This document shows positions 25,945-35,703 of a stretch of 64,000 nt of DNA, piece by piece. The stretch's first letter is position 1. Every line of letters begins with the position of its first letter. The stretch is from assembly GCF_900106015.1 (NCBI RefSeq), contig NZ_LT629797.1, positions 3,968,001 to 4,032,000 on the forward strand, written 5' to 3'. Origin of the DNA: Pseudomonas sihuiensis. Its GTDB lineage: Bacteria > Pseudomonadota > Gammaproteobacteria > Pseudomonadales > Pseudomonadaceae. The position numbers and the translations under genes are program-made. The notes below the pieces were generated by a model. It was not told where the DNA came from, ran no database searches, and worked only from the letters and a program-made list of their open reading frames with translations.

Positions 25945-27195
25945 TCACAGCAGCAGGCAGCGCGCGCCGTCATCCTCCAGCATGGGACCGGCAAAACACA
26001 GCCGGCCCTGCTCATCGAGCTGTGCTGGCTGCCCCGGATAGTAGGGGTTATCGAAGGCGCGCAGCTGCTCGGTACTTGGCGTACCTTGAGGCAGTTGGGA
26101 CAGCCCCTGCAGCAGGCGACGATAAGCTTCAAGGTCCTGTAGTCTTACCGCATAACGACGATAGTCAGGCGCCCCAATTTCAAGCAACACGTTACCCATT
26201 GGGTTGCGCCAGTTGCGTTGCCATTGGGCTGCGGGCAACTGCCGCAGCTCCCCGACAAACAATTCAGGCGGGCGCCGCGACAGCTCGGCTATCGGCTGAT
26301 AGAACGTCAAGCTGGCATTGGTGCTCATCTGTGGGCGCAGGCCCCACCGCAGCATCAGCCACTCGCCCAAGCTGTTCTCCGCCTTGGGCAGCGCCTCGAA
26401 AAGTAACGCCATCCCCTGAAACTCATGCTGCAGCGGCATCAGTAGGCTGCGCTCAGCGTCATCGAAGGCAGGCACACTGCTCGGCGCCGGCATCAACCCC
26501 TCACGATAGAGCACGGCCTGCCAGCGCATGTTGCGCTCGACCATACGCGCCAGAATCATCTTCGCGATCAGCGTATCAGCGCGGCGCAGTTGCCCTCGCA
26601 GCAGGTGCAGCTCCTCATCGAGACGCGCCCGAACCTGCTCACCTTCCCCCTCCTGAGCCGCCTTGAGCAGTTGCAGAGTCAGCAGCTGCTGGCCACTCAC
26701 GAGGTAACGGTGCGGCGGCAACGGGGCAATGATGCTGGCCTCCAGAAGATTGCGGTAGTCATCGAGCTGGAGAAACTGCCAGTAGCGATCGCGCAGAAGA
26801 CGCTGCTCATCCGTCTCGACCCAGCCAGACACCCCACTCAGCAGCGTGGTCAGACAGCCATCTTTCTCTATCGCACAGAACAATGGTCCCTGCGGTAAAG
26901 CCAACGTGGCAACCACCGGCTCTGCAAAGCCCTCATCCATCGGGCCGTGGCTGCTGCGCCAGGCACGATAGGCCTTTAGCCGCTCGACACCCAGTGCCTC
27001 TGGCGACTGCTCAAGGTCAGCATCCAGTCCATTGAGAAACACATAGGCCCGACTCTGCCCCTCATCGACCTGAGCCTGTTCCAGCCAGGTTTGAGCGTCG
27101 GCACTCAGCGGTTCATCCCGCATCCAGGCATAGCCGACAGCGACCAGCAGCACTGGCAGGCCCAAGAGCAGCGCGACGATCCCTCTGCGCATCAT
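25945..27195 (-). CDS. Hypothetical membrane-anchored protein
   Basis: A 416-residue protein that I do not recognise. One N-terminal hydrophobic helix (RRGIVALLLGLPVLLVAVGY) looks like an uncleaved anchor, leaving a large periplasmic domain. That domain is mostly helical with many Leu, Gln and Arg residues and no catalytic motif I can name. Its ATGATG start overlaps the stop of the upstream gene, so the two are translationally coupled and probably act together. Confidence 0.7.
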   Translation of the reverse strand: MMRRGIVALLLGLPVLLVAVGYAWMRDEPLSADAQTWLEQAQVDEGQSRAYVFLNGLDADLEQSPEALGVERLKAYRAWRSSHGPMDEGFAEPVVATLALPQGPLFCAIEKDGCLTTLLSGVSGWVETDEQRLLRDRYWQFLQLDDYRNLLEASIIAPLPPHRYLVSGQQLLTLQLLKAAQEGEGEQVRARLDEELHLLRGQLRRADTLIAKMILARMVERNMRWQAVLYREGLMPAPSSVPAFDDAERSLLMPLQHEFQGMALLFEALPKAENSLGEWLMLRWGLRPQMSTNASLTFYQPIAELSRRPPELFVGELRQLPAAQWQRNWRNPMGNVLLEIGAPDYRRYAVRLQDLEAYRRLLQGLSQLPQGTPSTEQLRAFDNPYYPGQPAQLDEQGRLCFAGPMLEDDGARCLLL

Positions 27196-27902
27196 CGACT
27201 CACTTTGATGTAACGACCACCGACACTGATACCCATGCCGCCATAGTCCTGACAACCCTCGGCGAACACTTCCTGCACGCGCAGCTCGATGCCCTCACGC
27301 AGCAGTTGCACCGCACAGCCGCTGTCCAGGCTGGCATCCTCCAGGCGCATCTGCACGCCGTCGCCGACCAGCTTGCCATCCAGCTCGCCGATGGCGGCTG
27401 GACCATATTCCTCGACCCGCGCACCGGCACGCACGGGCGAGAAACTGGCGTGATAGCCGCCATTGCCGTCCTCGCTGATCAGCAGCTCGCTCCACACCGC
27501 CTGGCCGCCGTAGCGCAGGTAGCGGCCGACGGGGCTGGCGCTCAGCGCTGGATAATTAAGTGTCTCGGCCACCTTGCGCAGGTGCAGGCGGGTCGAGGAG
27601 CCGCTGAGATTGTTGTCCAGCGCCACGCCCAGCCAGGCACGCGCCATGCCCGCATCGCCAGCGCGCAGATTGGCGAGGATGAGATTGTTCAGCGCCAGCT
27701 CCAACTGTGCCGTGTCACCCTCCTCGACGCGTCGTAACTGACGTTCGAAAGCTTCGATGGCCTGCTCGAAGCGGCCGTCCTGATAGGCGGCGCTGCCGAC
27801 CTGGTTGCACTGCACCGCTGTGGCGCATTCTTCGGTCGCCTGCACGGCACCCGCGAGCCCCAGCAGCAGCGGCAGGAGCAATAATTCCGAGCGAATCAGC
27901 AT
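27192..27902 (-). CDS. Hypothetical exported protein with TPR-like region
   Basis: A 236-residue protein. A signal peptide (MLIRSELLLLPLLLGLAGAV) is followed by ATEECATAVQCNQVG. Residues 30-110 resemble two short helical repeats (AAYQDGRFEQAIEAFERQLRRVE and LALNNLILANLRAGDAGMARAWLGVAL). The C-terminal half is beta-rich with two Cys (SGCAVQLL and EGCQDYGG) that could form a disulfide. The ATG at 27902 is chosen because AAGGA lies eight bases upstream. It is coupled to the anchored protein downstream and divergent from the thioesterase. Function unknown. Confidence 0.7.
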   Translation of the reverse strand: MLIRSELLLLPLLLGLAGAVQATEECATAVQCNQVGSAAYQDGRFEQAIEAFERQLRRVEEGDTAQLELALNNLILANLRAGDAGMARAWLGVALDNNLSGSSTRLHLRKVAETLNYPALSASPVGRYLRYGGQAVWSELLISEDGNGGYHASFSPVRAGARVEEYGPAAIGELDGKLVGDGVQMRLEDASLDSGCAVQLLREGIELRVQEVFAEGCQDYGGMGISVGGRYIKVSR

Positions 27903-27994
27903 GGATGGCATCCTTGCAGTAGTGAGTGTGTATCTTGCATCCCCAGAGCCAGCAGGCCTTACTCTCATAAGCCCCACACGTACTCGGAGCGACG

Positions 27995-28489
27995 ATGGAA
28001 GCCGGAACCGCGCAACTGACGATGACCGTACTGATGACACCGGATATGGCCAATTTCTCCGGAAATGTCCACGGTGGCACGCTGCTCAAGTACCTCGACG
28101 AAGTCGCCTACGCCTGTGCCAGCCGCTACGCCGGCTGCTACGTGGTGACCCTATCGGTGGATCAGGTGATGTTCCGTGAACCGGTGCACGTCGGCGAACT
28201 GGTCACCTTCCTTGCCTCGGTCAACCACACCGGGCGTACTTCGATGGAAATCGGCATCAAGGTGATCACCGAGAACATCCGCGAGCGCTCGGTGCGCCAC
28301 ACCAACAGCTGCTTCTTCACCATGGTCGCTGTCGATGCCAATGGCCGCCCGGCGCCGATCCCGGAACTGCAGCCGGACACCGCCGACGGCCTGCGCCGAC
28401 AGCGCCAAGCCAAGCAGCGCCGGCAGATTCGCGAGGAGTTGCAACAGCGCTACCAGGCGTTGAGCGAAGAGAAGAACGCCGAAGCGTAG
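27995..28489 (+). CDS. Hot-dog acyl-CoA thioesterase (YciA/BACH-like)
   Basis: A 164-residue hot-dog fold thioesterase. The family signature is MANFSGNVHGGTLLKYLDEVAYACASRYAG with catalytic Asp near residue 40. A second conserved block is FREPVHVGELVTFLASVNHTGRTSMEIGIKV. The C-terminus is a charged helix (about 128-164). It hydrolyses acyl-CoA in the cytoplasm; chain-length preference cannot be read from sequence. It is a single gene, divergent from the hypothetical pair at 25945-27902. Confidence 0.9.
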   Translation: MEAGTAQLTMTVLMTPDMANFSGNVHGGTLLKYLDEVAYACASRYAGCYVVTLSVDQVMFREPVHVGELVTFLASVNHTGRTSMEIGIKVITENIRERSVRHTNSCFFTMVAVDANGRPAPIPELQPDTADGLRRQRQAKQRRQIREELQQRYQALSEEKNAEA

Positions 28490-28525
28490 GACGGGTGCAA
28501 CCCGCCGCCGATGGCGCCTCGCGCC

Positions 28526-29059
28526 TCAATCGTGACCGATATAGAACAACAGCTCGCGGCGCTGCGGGTGATCCTTGAGCCAAGTACGAATCTCGTCGGC
28601 GCGAGCGATGGCTTCTTCGCCGGCGATGCGGCTAAAGCGCTCGCGCCGGGCCTGTTCGCTGGCCTCCTGCCGTACCTGGCGCTGCCAGGCATCGGTAAAG
28701 ATCGCCGGCATGCGCTGGCTCAGCTCCAGGGCCTTGAGCAGTTGCCATTCGCCGCTGTCCAGCCAGGCTTCATCGCACGTGCCGCACAGGTCGAGACGAT
28801 TGGCGCGGGTGCCGCTGATCTGAAACTTGCTCATCAGCTTGGCGCACTTGGGGCAGCTCAGGGCATGGCTGGTTTCGCCCACTTCGGCCTCGGCGGCCAG
28901 CTCGGTTGATGTCTCTTGTGCTGGCTGACGCTCGGCCCAGTCACGGTAATGCAGCAGGCTGACCAGCGTGCCTTGGCACTGTGCGCAGCCATGGCCGAGC
29001 AGGCCATCTTCGAGTTTTGCCGGTTGCAGACGGGTGGTACGACAGGCGGGGCAATGCAT
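28526..29059 (-). CDS. TFIIB-type zinc-ribbon protein
   Basis: A 177-residue protein with two zinc ribbons: MHCPACR...HGCAQCQG (about 3-30) and LSCPKCAKLM...LDLCGTCDEAWLDSGEW (about 68-104). The second matches the zf-TFIIB family (CxxC...CxxCGxxWLDxGE). A helical C-terminal tail (about 115-177) ends FYIGHD. These small proteins are widespread, but their role is not known. It is convergent with the thioesterase gene. Confidence 0.85.
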   Translation of the reverse strand: MHCPACRTTRLQPAKLEDGLLGHGCAQCQGTLVSLLHYRDWAERQPAQETSTELAAEAEVGETSHALSCPKCAKLMSKFQISGTRANRLDLCGTCDEAWLDSGEWQLLKALELSQRMPAIFTDAWQRQVRQEASEQARRERFSRIAGEEAIARADEIRTWLKDHPQRRELLFYIGHD

Positions 29060-29181
29060 GGTGACGTCCTTTTCATCTGAAGAGAGCGAACGCTAATGCA
29101 GAGCCGACGCATGGGCAAGCCACTGTGCTGAGAAGCACGTGGCAGATAAGCTAAGCTCTGTCTCCCGAAGCTGGAGTCGCC

Positions 29182-29577
29182 ATGATCAACCTGTTCGATG
29201 TCTTCCTGCTGATGCTGTTCGCCGCTGCCTGCGCCTGGCTATGGCGCGGCCACGGTATTCGTGAGCGTGCGCTGGCCTTCGCCAAGCAGCACTGCGCCAA
29301 GCTCGACGTGGAGTTGCTCGATGGCGCCGTGGCATTGCGTCGTCTGGCTATCCAGCGTGATGCCAGAGGCCATCGTCGCCTGGCGCGACTCTATGACTTC
29401 GAGTTCACCGTCACCGGCGAGCAACGACTGCGCGGGCATATCAGCATGTTCGGCCCGCACCTCGGCCGCATCGAACTGCAGCCCCACCCGATATTGGAGC
29501 CGCAGCCCGAACCGGTTGCGGTGCAGCAGCCAGGCAATGTCATCCGCCTGGAAGACTGGCGGCGCAAGGCGCAATAG
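29182..29577 (+). CDS. DUF3301 protein
   Basis: A 131-residue protein with one N-terminal transmembrane helix (NLFDVFLLMLFAAACAWLW) and a basic cytoplasmic domain. The segments RERALAFAKQHCAKLDVELLDG and RLARLYDFEFTVTGEQRLRGH match DUF3301, and the end reads VIRLEDWRRKAQ. Function unknown. It stands alone between convergent and divergent neighbours. Confidence 0.85.
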   Translation: MINLFDVFLLMLFAAACAWLWRGHGIRERALAFAKQHCAKLDVELLDGAVALRRLAIQRDARGHRRLARLYDFEFTVTGEQRLRGHISMFGPHLGRIELQPHPILEPQPEPVAVQQPGNVIRLEDWRRKAQ

Positions 29578-29589
29578 CGCCTGCCCGAT

Positions 29590-30468
29590 TCAACCGCGCT
29601 GCAGCAGGAAAGCGGCCACGCGCTCGGCGCTGTCTGCCGGTTGCTCCTGCATGAAACAGTGCCCACCCGGCACCACCTGACTGCGCACATGGGGGTTGCT
29701 CGCGCACCAGCGCGCCACGGACTTGGCAACGAAGGGATAGGTGTGCACACCGTGAATCACCTCGGTCGGCGTCGTCACCTTGGCCAGCGACGGCCACAAG
29801 CGCCGCGGGAAGGAGCCGAAGATATCCGCCTCACGGCTTGGCCGGCACTTGAGCTCGACACCGCCCTCGACATCCTTCAGTGCATGCTCGATATAGGCGT
29901 CGAACGCTGCCTCGTCCCAACCACGGAACATGCCACGGCCATGCAGTGCGGCATGCGCGCTGGCACGATCCGGCCATTGCCGGCGACGCTTCTGCGCCTT
30001 CTTCGCCAAACCGGTGCGCTGCGCCAGGCCGACTACGTCGGACAACGCCATCACCCCGATCATCGCCGGGCTGAACAACACCGGATCGAGCAGTACGGCG
30101 CGACGGAACAGCTCGGGATGACGCGCCAGGATCAAACTGGTGAGCACACCGCCGAAACTATGCCCCAGGGCGAAGCGCGGCACCGCGCCGAATGGTTCAC
30201 GCAAGGTCTCGAAGGCCTCCACCGCCAGCTCGGCGCTGCGGTTCCAGCCATGGAAGCGACCGCCATGGTCGCTATCGCCGTGGCCCTGCACGTCGCACAG
30301 CCAGAGGTCGAAGTCCTCGGCCAACGCGGCCAGCATCGGCGTATAGACGCGCCCGCAATAGCCATTGCCGTGCAGGAAATGCAGCAACGGCTTGCCCGAC
30401 GGCGGCGTGTGCCAGCCGCGCAGGGTGAAGCCGGCAGAGGTGTCGTGAGACCAGGGCAGCAGTTGCAT
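29590..30468 (-). CDS. Alpha/beta hydrolase
   Basis: A 292-residue alpha/beta hydrolase. The oxyanion loop is LHFLHGNGYCG near 30 and the nucleophile elbow is FALGHSFGGVL (Ser near 105). The catalytic His is likely in VVPGGHCFMQEQP near 273. No signal peptide is seen, so it is cytoplasmic. The substrate is unknown. Confidence 0.88.
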   Translation of the reverse strand: MQLLPWSHDTSAGFTLRGWHTPPSGKPLLHFLHGNGYCGRVYTPMLAALAEDFDLWLCDVQGHGDSDHGGRFHGWNRSAELAVEAFETLREPFGAVPRFALGHSFGGVLTSLILARHPELFRRAVLLDPVLFSPAMIGVMALSDVVGLAQRTGLAKKAQKRRRQWPDRASAHAALHGRGMFRGWDEAAFDAYIEHALKDVEGGVELKCRPSREADIFGSFPRRLWPSLAKVTTPTEVIHGVHTYPFVAKSVARWCASNPHVRSQVVPGGHCFMQEQPADSAERVAAFLLQRG

Positions 30469-30505
30469 GAAGGTTATCCACAGCGACGAGAGCGCGGCGA
30501 GTTTA

Positions 30506-31483
30506 TCAGCCCACCGCTGGGATTCGGCACGCAGCGAACGAGGCGCTTAGCGTTTCGGCGTCCTGCGCCTGATCGAAGATCAATTCCAGGCGCGAGTCCT
30601 TGCGCCATTCGCTCGGGGTCCAGGCCTGTAGCCCTTGCCCCTGCAAGGCATTTAGCGAGTGCCAGCCTTCGCCGCCATGCAGCACGGCCTTGGCCCTGCG
30701 CCAATCCATATGCTGCAACCACTGGCTCACCTGCGCGAGATCGAAACGTTGACTGGGGTGCCAGCGCCAGCCAATGCTCCAGCCCTCGACCTGATCCTGC
30801 ACCAGGCAGATCGGCTCGGCGGCATTGCGCCAGATCTGCGCCAGGCCAGGTGCAGCTGCGGGTAACTCGGCGCTCACCTCGATGGGCGAGGCCTGCGCCG
30901 CCAGTACCGGCAACAGGGCCAGGTCGAGCCGACCCTGCGCGGTCCAGTGCAGCGGCATGGATGGCAGATCGGTAGCAATCCGCGCTCGCGCCTCGGCGTC
31001 CAAGCCTTCGCTCTTGTTCAACAGCAGCAAGCCGGTCTCATCCAGCGCCTGACGCTGCACGTCCGGCAGCGGCTGACCGCTAGCCAGCGCGGCAGCATCC
31101 AGCACCATCAGTGCCGGTTGCACGGCCAACACACCGAGCCAGGGCGGCTGACGCAATTGCGCCAGCAACTGCGCCGGATGCCCCAAGCCGGACGGCTCGA
31201 TCAACAGACGGTCGGGCCTGGCCTTGCGCAGCAGGCGCCCGAGGCCAACCTGAAACGGCGCGCCATTGATGCAGCACAGGCAACCACCTGCCACTTCGGC
31301 CATGGCAATGCCGTCGTCGCCCTGCTCGAGCAAGGCGGCGTCCAGGCCTATCTGGCCGAATTCGTTGATCAGCACCGCCCAGCGCTCGCCCGCCGCTTTC
31401 TGCGCCAGCAGGTGACGGATCAACGTGGTCTTGCCGGCACCGAGCGGGCCGGCAATGAGGTGGGTAGGGATTTGACTGAGCAT
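30506..31483 (-). CDS. COG0523 (CobW/ZigA-type) metal-chaperone GTPase, 1
   Basis: A 325-residue G3E-family GTPase. Walker A is GPLGAGKTT near 11, the metal motif is GGCLCCING (CxCC) near 66-74, Walker B-like LLIEPSGLG near 95, and NKSEG (NKxD-like) near 163. The C-terminal domain (about 215-325) is short. COG0523 proteins deliver or sense zinc, cobalt or other metals. Position in a block with a second COG0523 gene, DUF1826, dksA2 and folE2 suggests a zinc role. No Zur box was seen directly upstream. The ATG at 31483 is preferred over an extension into the intergenic region. Confidence 0.88.
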   Translation of the reverse strand: MLSQIPTHLIAGPLGAGKTTLIRHLLAQKAAGERWAVLINEFGQIGLDAALLEQGDDGIAMAEVAGGCLCCINGAPFQVGLGRLLRKARPDRLLIEPSGLGHPAQLLAQLRQPPWLGVLAVQPALMVLDAAALASGQPLPDVQRQALDETGLLLLNKSEGLDAEARARIATDLPSMPLHWTAQGRLDLALLPVLAAQASPIEVSAELPAAAPGLAQIWRNAAEPICLVQDQVEGWSIGWRWHPSQRFDLAQVSQWLQHMDWRRAKAVLHGGEGWHSLNALQGQGLQAWTPSEWRKDSRLELIFDQAQDAETLSASFAACRIPAVG

Positions 31484-31578
31484 GAAGGTATGTTCGGTGG
31501 TTCGCCAGACAAGTGCCAGCACAGACTGCAAAGAAACGGCATGTTAGATTCGCCGGCAGTTTTTCGGGAGTCGAAACG

Positions 31579-31929
31579 ATGCGTGCATGGCTGTTGCTGT
31601 TTTCCCTGCTGCCGGGCCTGGCCCTGGCCGAAGCCTGCGTGGTGCATAGTCAGGCCGAGCGTCTGGATGTGAAGGTCTGCCAGGAGAACCGCAACATCCC
31701 CGCCACGCTGTTTCGTGAGGGCTTCTGCCAGCCGCAGTTGCAAGGCCAGACGGTCGAGGTGGAATTCGTCGAGCAGTGCCCCAAGGGTGCCCACGGCGTC
31801 TGCCAGAACGCGCGCGCCGGTAGTGGTATGTACCTGCAGGACATCCACTACTACGGCGTGGCCAGCGACGCGTTGTACCTGGAGCCGGCCTGCACCAGCC
31901 AGTATCAGGGCACATGGATCAAACCCTGA
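31579..31929 (+). CDS. Small exported Cys-rich hypothetical protein
   Basis: A 116-residue protein with a signal peptide (MRAWLLLFSLLPGLALA) ending before EACVVHS. The mature part has six Cys (ACVVH, VCQEN, FCQPQ, QCPKG, VCQNA, ACTSQ), probably as disulfides in the periplasm. I do not recognise a family. It is divergent from the COG0523 gene; a homologue sits in the equivalent PAO1 block by memory only. Confidence 0.72.
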   Translation: MRAWLLLFSLLPGLALAEACVVHSQAERLDVKVCQENRNIPATLFREGFCQPQLQGQTVEVEFVEQCPKGAHGVCQNARAGSGMYLQDIHYYGVASDALYLEPACTSQYQGTWIKP

Positions 31930-32017
31930 ACGCTCGCCCAGCGAGAAAACAGGCCACTGCTGACATCAAAGCGTCATCCAAAGAGCGCCTAATGGCTGCG
32001 GGTACCTCACGTAACCC

Positions 32018-32088
32018 TCATGTCGAGTCACGCGTCGACATGATCTCTTGGTGCTTAAGGCCGGGGCAGCCGCTCCGGCCTATTTTTT
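32018..32088 (+). terminator. Hairpin pair ending in a strong terminator
   Basis: A near-perfect hairpin ATGTCGA...GTCGACAT at about 32019-32042 is followed by GGCCGGGGCAGCCGCTCCGGCC and TATTTTTT at 32059-32088. The second is a clear Rho-independent terminator. It lies about 130 bases after the small Cys-rich gene, further than usual, so the stretch 31930-32088 might also hold a small RNA. Confidence 0.85.
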
Positions 32089-32106
32089 AGTGGTTCCCCG
32101 CTATCC

Positions 32107-32170
32107 GTAGGGTGCGCTGTGCGCACCAGCAAACGCCTCGGTATTCACGGTGCGCACAGCGCACCCTACG
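32107..32170. repeat. Inverted repeat of the GTAGGGTGCGC type
   Basis: GTAGGGTGCGCTGTGCGCAC at 32107 and GGTGCGCACAGCGCACCCTA at 32149 are perfect inverted copies flanking about 20 bases. A related single arm, GGTGCGCGCGGCGCACCCTA, occurs at about 63757. It lies between the terminator and the DUF1826 gene end. Confidence 0.75.
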
Positions 32171-32189
32171 CAACGCGGCTTCGCTCGAC

Positions 32190-32833
32190 TCAGGCCAACC
32201 AGTCCAAGGTTAACAGCAAGCGTCGCTGCCCGGCAGGCGGTCGCGGCGAACGGTGAATCAACCCACGCCCCTCGTTACCCTGCCACTTCTCGCCCTTGGC
32301 CAGCGCTACATGGCCGGCGTCGAGACGCTGGATCAACGCCTCGTCCTGCGGCTCTTCATCCGGCTGACCGAGCTTGCTGCGCGGCATCACGCCCTCCTCC
32401 AGCCAGTCGCTGCCGACACCGGCATAGCTGGTGATCAGCCGCAGCGGCACATGGTCGACGTGAAAACGCGGGCACATGGCCTTGTCCAGCGCACGCAGGC
32501 GCAGGCCGATGCGCTCGGCATCGAGCAGACAGGCGTAGGCCCGCACCAGCCAGGCCACGTCGGCGAGAAAGGCCGCCTGGCCCGGCAGATCGGCGTACTG
32601 CGCCACCAGGCCATCGAGGTTCGGCTCGCTGTCCGCGCGCGGCAGCTCCAGGGTCATGGACTGCGCCAGCGGTTCACCTTGCGCCAGTAGCCCGTCGGCG
32701 AAGTCGGCGATCTGCGCCGGCAGGCGGCGCTGCCAGACGGCCAGATTGACGCCGTCATGCAGCACCTCGCTGAGCACCTGAATATCCCCGTCCAGCACCT
32801 GCCGGGACACTTTCGGCAACTGCAGGGCGAACA

Positions 32834-32834
<1 letters not shown>
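32190..32834 (-). CDS. DUF1826 protein, possible 2-oxoglutarate/Fe(II)-type fold
   Basis: A 214-residue protein of family DUF1826. It carries CPRFHVDHVPLRLITSY (His125, Asp127) and later GLIHRSPRPP (His194) with Arg204/205. That spacing resembles the HxD...H facial triad of Fe(II)/2-oxoglutarate dioxygenases; this is my inference and not an established function. The ATG overlaps the stop of the COG0523 gene (TGATG), so the two are co-translated. Its partner and the nearby Zur box tie it to zinc limitation. Confidence 0.82.
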
Positions 32835-34039
<1,205 letters not shown>

Positions 34040-34053
34040 GGGGTGTTCCTCGT

Positions 34054-34741
34054 TCAGTCACGGTCACGCTGATGTTTTTCGCGCTGCTCCTGACGCTCCT
34101 TGGCTTCGATGCACAGGGTCGCGGTCGGGCGCAGCAGCAGGCGCTTGAGGCCGATGGGTTCGCCGATTGAGGGTCTGCCCCCCGTTTCGTCGTGGTCGCG
34201 CCGGCGCCAGTTTTTGCGCGGGGCTAGGCGCGAGACGCGAAGTTTGGTGCTCCAAATGAGCCGTCGAGCAACAACGCACCGCGCAAAAACTGGCCCGGCC
34301 CTTCGGGTTGCGCGGCAAATGGCGCCATGCGGCGTTGCGGGACTTGGCAAGGGACCACCATTCCCTGCGTCCCGCGCCTTGCCTGGCGCCATTTGGCGCA
34401 GCAACGCGGCTCGCGCCGAAACGGGGGGCAGACCCTGGGCACCAGCCGTATTCGCCACGCGCCAGGCGTTCGAGCGCCTGGTCGATCTTGTCCAGCAGCT
34501 TCTTTTCCCGCTCCAGCAGGCGCAGCTGCCACTGGCGTTGCTCCTCGGCGGCACCGATGTCGGCGACATCGCTGCTGATCTCGGGTTGGCGCAGCTCGGT
34601 GAATTCCTCCTCGATACGCGCCTGCAACTCGGCACGCTGAGTCAGCAGCAGCTCGCGGAAGAACTGCTGCTGGGCGTCGTTCATGTAGTCATCGGCTGGC
34701 TGAGCCAGCAGCTCGGCTTCGGTAGTCACGGTCAGGGTCAT
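34054..34741 (-). pseudogene. dksA2: dksA2 broken by a MITE-like element
   Basis: Residues 1-102 read as an intact DksA2: coiled-coil region MNDAQQQFFRELLLTQRAEL...RLLEREKKLLDKIDQALERLARGEYGWC. A 265 bp element (34171-34435) follows, and the normal C-terminus GEPIGLKRLLLRPTATLCIE resumes in another reading frame, ending at 34054. Because 265 is not a multiple of three, no single frame joins the halves. DksA2 is the zinc-independent substitute for the zinc-finger DksA that binds RNA polymerase with ppGpp. The product here would be a chimera with about 120 junk residues. It starts 26 bp from the Zur box shared with folE2. Confidence 0.93.
34171..34435. mobile_element. 265 bp MITE-like element with 19 bp perfect terminal repeats
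   Basis: The ends are GGGTCTGCCCCCCGTTTCG and its exact reverse complement CGAAACGGGGGGCAGACCC. Inside are further inverted pairs: CCAGTTTTTGCGCGG with CCGCGCAAAAACTGG, and CAAATGGCGCCA with TGGCGCCATTTG. There is no coding region. I see no clear target-site duplication; joining the flanks without the element restores the expected residue spacing of DksA2. It would need a transposase from elsewhere. No second copy was noticed in the window. Confidence 0.85.
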
Positions 34742-34766
34742 GGCAAATCGGCTAGCTTGTTTTAAT

Positions 34767-34781
34767 TGTTATAACATAACA
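34767..34781. promoter_or_regulatory. Zur box between dksA2 and folE2
   Basis: TGTTATAACATAACA closely matches the gammaproteobacterial Zur operator. The same 15 bases, and four flanking ones, occur upstream of the TonB receptor at 62466-62480. It lies between divergent dksA2 (26 bp) and folE2 (32 bp), both known Zur targets in P. aeruginosa, so it should repress both when zinc is plentiful. Confidence 0.92.
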
Positions 34782-34812
34782 TTTATTTCTGACAGCTACC
34801 CACGGATTTGCA

Positions 34813-35703
34813 ATGAACGAACAGCCCCTGCCGGACATAGCCGCCCAAGCCACCCACCATGACCTGCCGCTGGACTGGGTCGGCATGGCCGGCATCGCCC
34901 TGCCCATTCGTCTGGCGGACGCCGTCGTGACTGCCAGCGTCGATATCGGCGTGAGCCTCGACGATGCCGGCGCGCGCGGCATCCACATGTCGCGCCTGTA
35001 CCTGGCGGCGCAGCGCCTGGTGCATCAGCCATTGAACGTGCCGGCGGTGTTGCAGGTGCTGGACGACTGCCTGAGCAGTCATCAGGAGCTGTCCGACAGC
35101 GCCACCCTGACTCTGCGCGGCGAAGTGCCGCTCAAGCGTCCGGCGCTGGTCAGCCCGCTGCACGGCTGGAAGACCTACCCCTTCGAACTGCGCGCCCGGC
35201 AGAATGGCCGGGGCGTGAACATCGAGCTGCAGGTCGAGGTCAGCTACTCGTCCACCTGCCCTTGCTCTGCCGCACTGGCACGGCAGCTGATCCAGCAACG
35301 CTTCGCCTGGGACTTTCCCGACCAGCAGGTGGATTACTCGAGCGTGCTCGACTGGCTCGGCTCGACCCAGGGCATCCTCGCCACACCGCACAGCCAGCGC
35401 AGCACGGCGACCCTGCAACTGCGCCTGGCGCCAGGCTGCATCGACCTGCCCGTGCTGGCACTGATCGACAGCGCCGAACAGGCCCTCGGCACACCGGTGC
35501 AGACGGCAGTGAAGCGCGCCGACGAACAGGCCTTCGCCCTCGCCAACGGGCAGAACCTGATGTTCTGCGAGGACGCCGCACGCCGTTTGCACCGCGCCCT
35601 GCGTCAGTTGCCGCTAGCCAGCGCATTCCGCGTGCGGGTGGTGCACGCGGAAAGCCTGCACGCCCACGACGCGGTGGCCGAAAGCAGCTGGAATTGGTGT
35701 TGA
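34813..35703 (+). CDS. folE2: GTP cyclohydrolase IB FolE2
   Basis: A 296-residue type IB GTP cyclohydrolase that makes dihydroneopterin triphosphate for folate and queuosine. It can use metals other than zinc, unlike FolE. The active-site Cys region is YSSTCPCSAALARQLIQQRF (about 143-162); other conserved blocks are GMAGIALPIRL and MFCEDAARRL. The Zur box directly upstream means it is expressed in zinc starvation. Length and start are typical. Confidence 0.95.
   Translation: MNEQPLPDIAAQATHHDLPLDWVGMAGIALPIRLADAVVTASVDIGVSLDDAGARGIHMSRLYLAAQRLVHQPLNVPAVLQVLDDCLSSHQELSDSATLTLRGEVPLKRPALVSPLHGWKTYPFELRARQNGRGVNIELQVEVSYSSTCPCSAALARQLIQQRFAWDFPDQQVDYSSVLDWLGSTQGILATPHSQRSTATLQLRLAPGCIDLPVLALIDSAEQALGTPVQTAVKRADEQAFALANGQNLMFCEDAARRLHRALRQLPLASAFRVRVVHAESLHAHDAVAESSWNWC

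Noticed and set aside
31484..31578. Zur box for the first COG0523 gene
   Set aside because: Only weak A/T patches are seen, with no TGTTAT...ATAACA arrangement.
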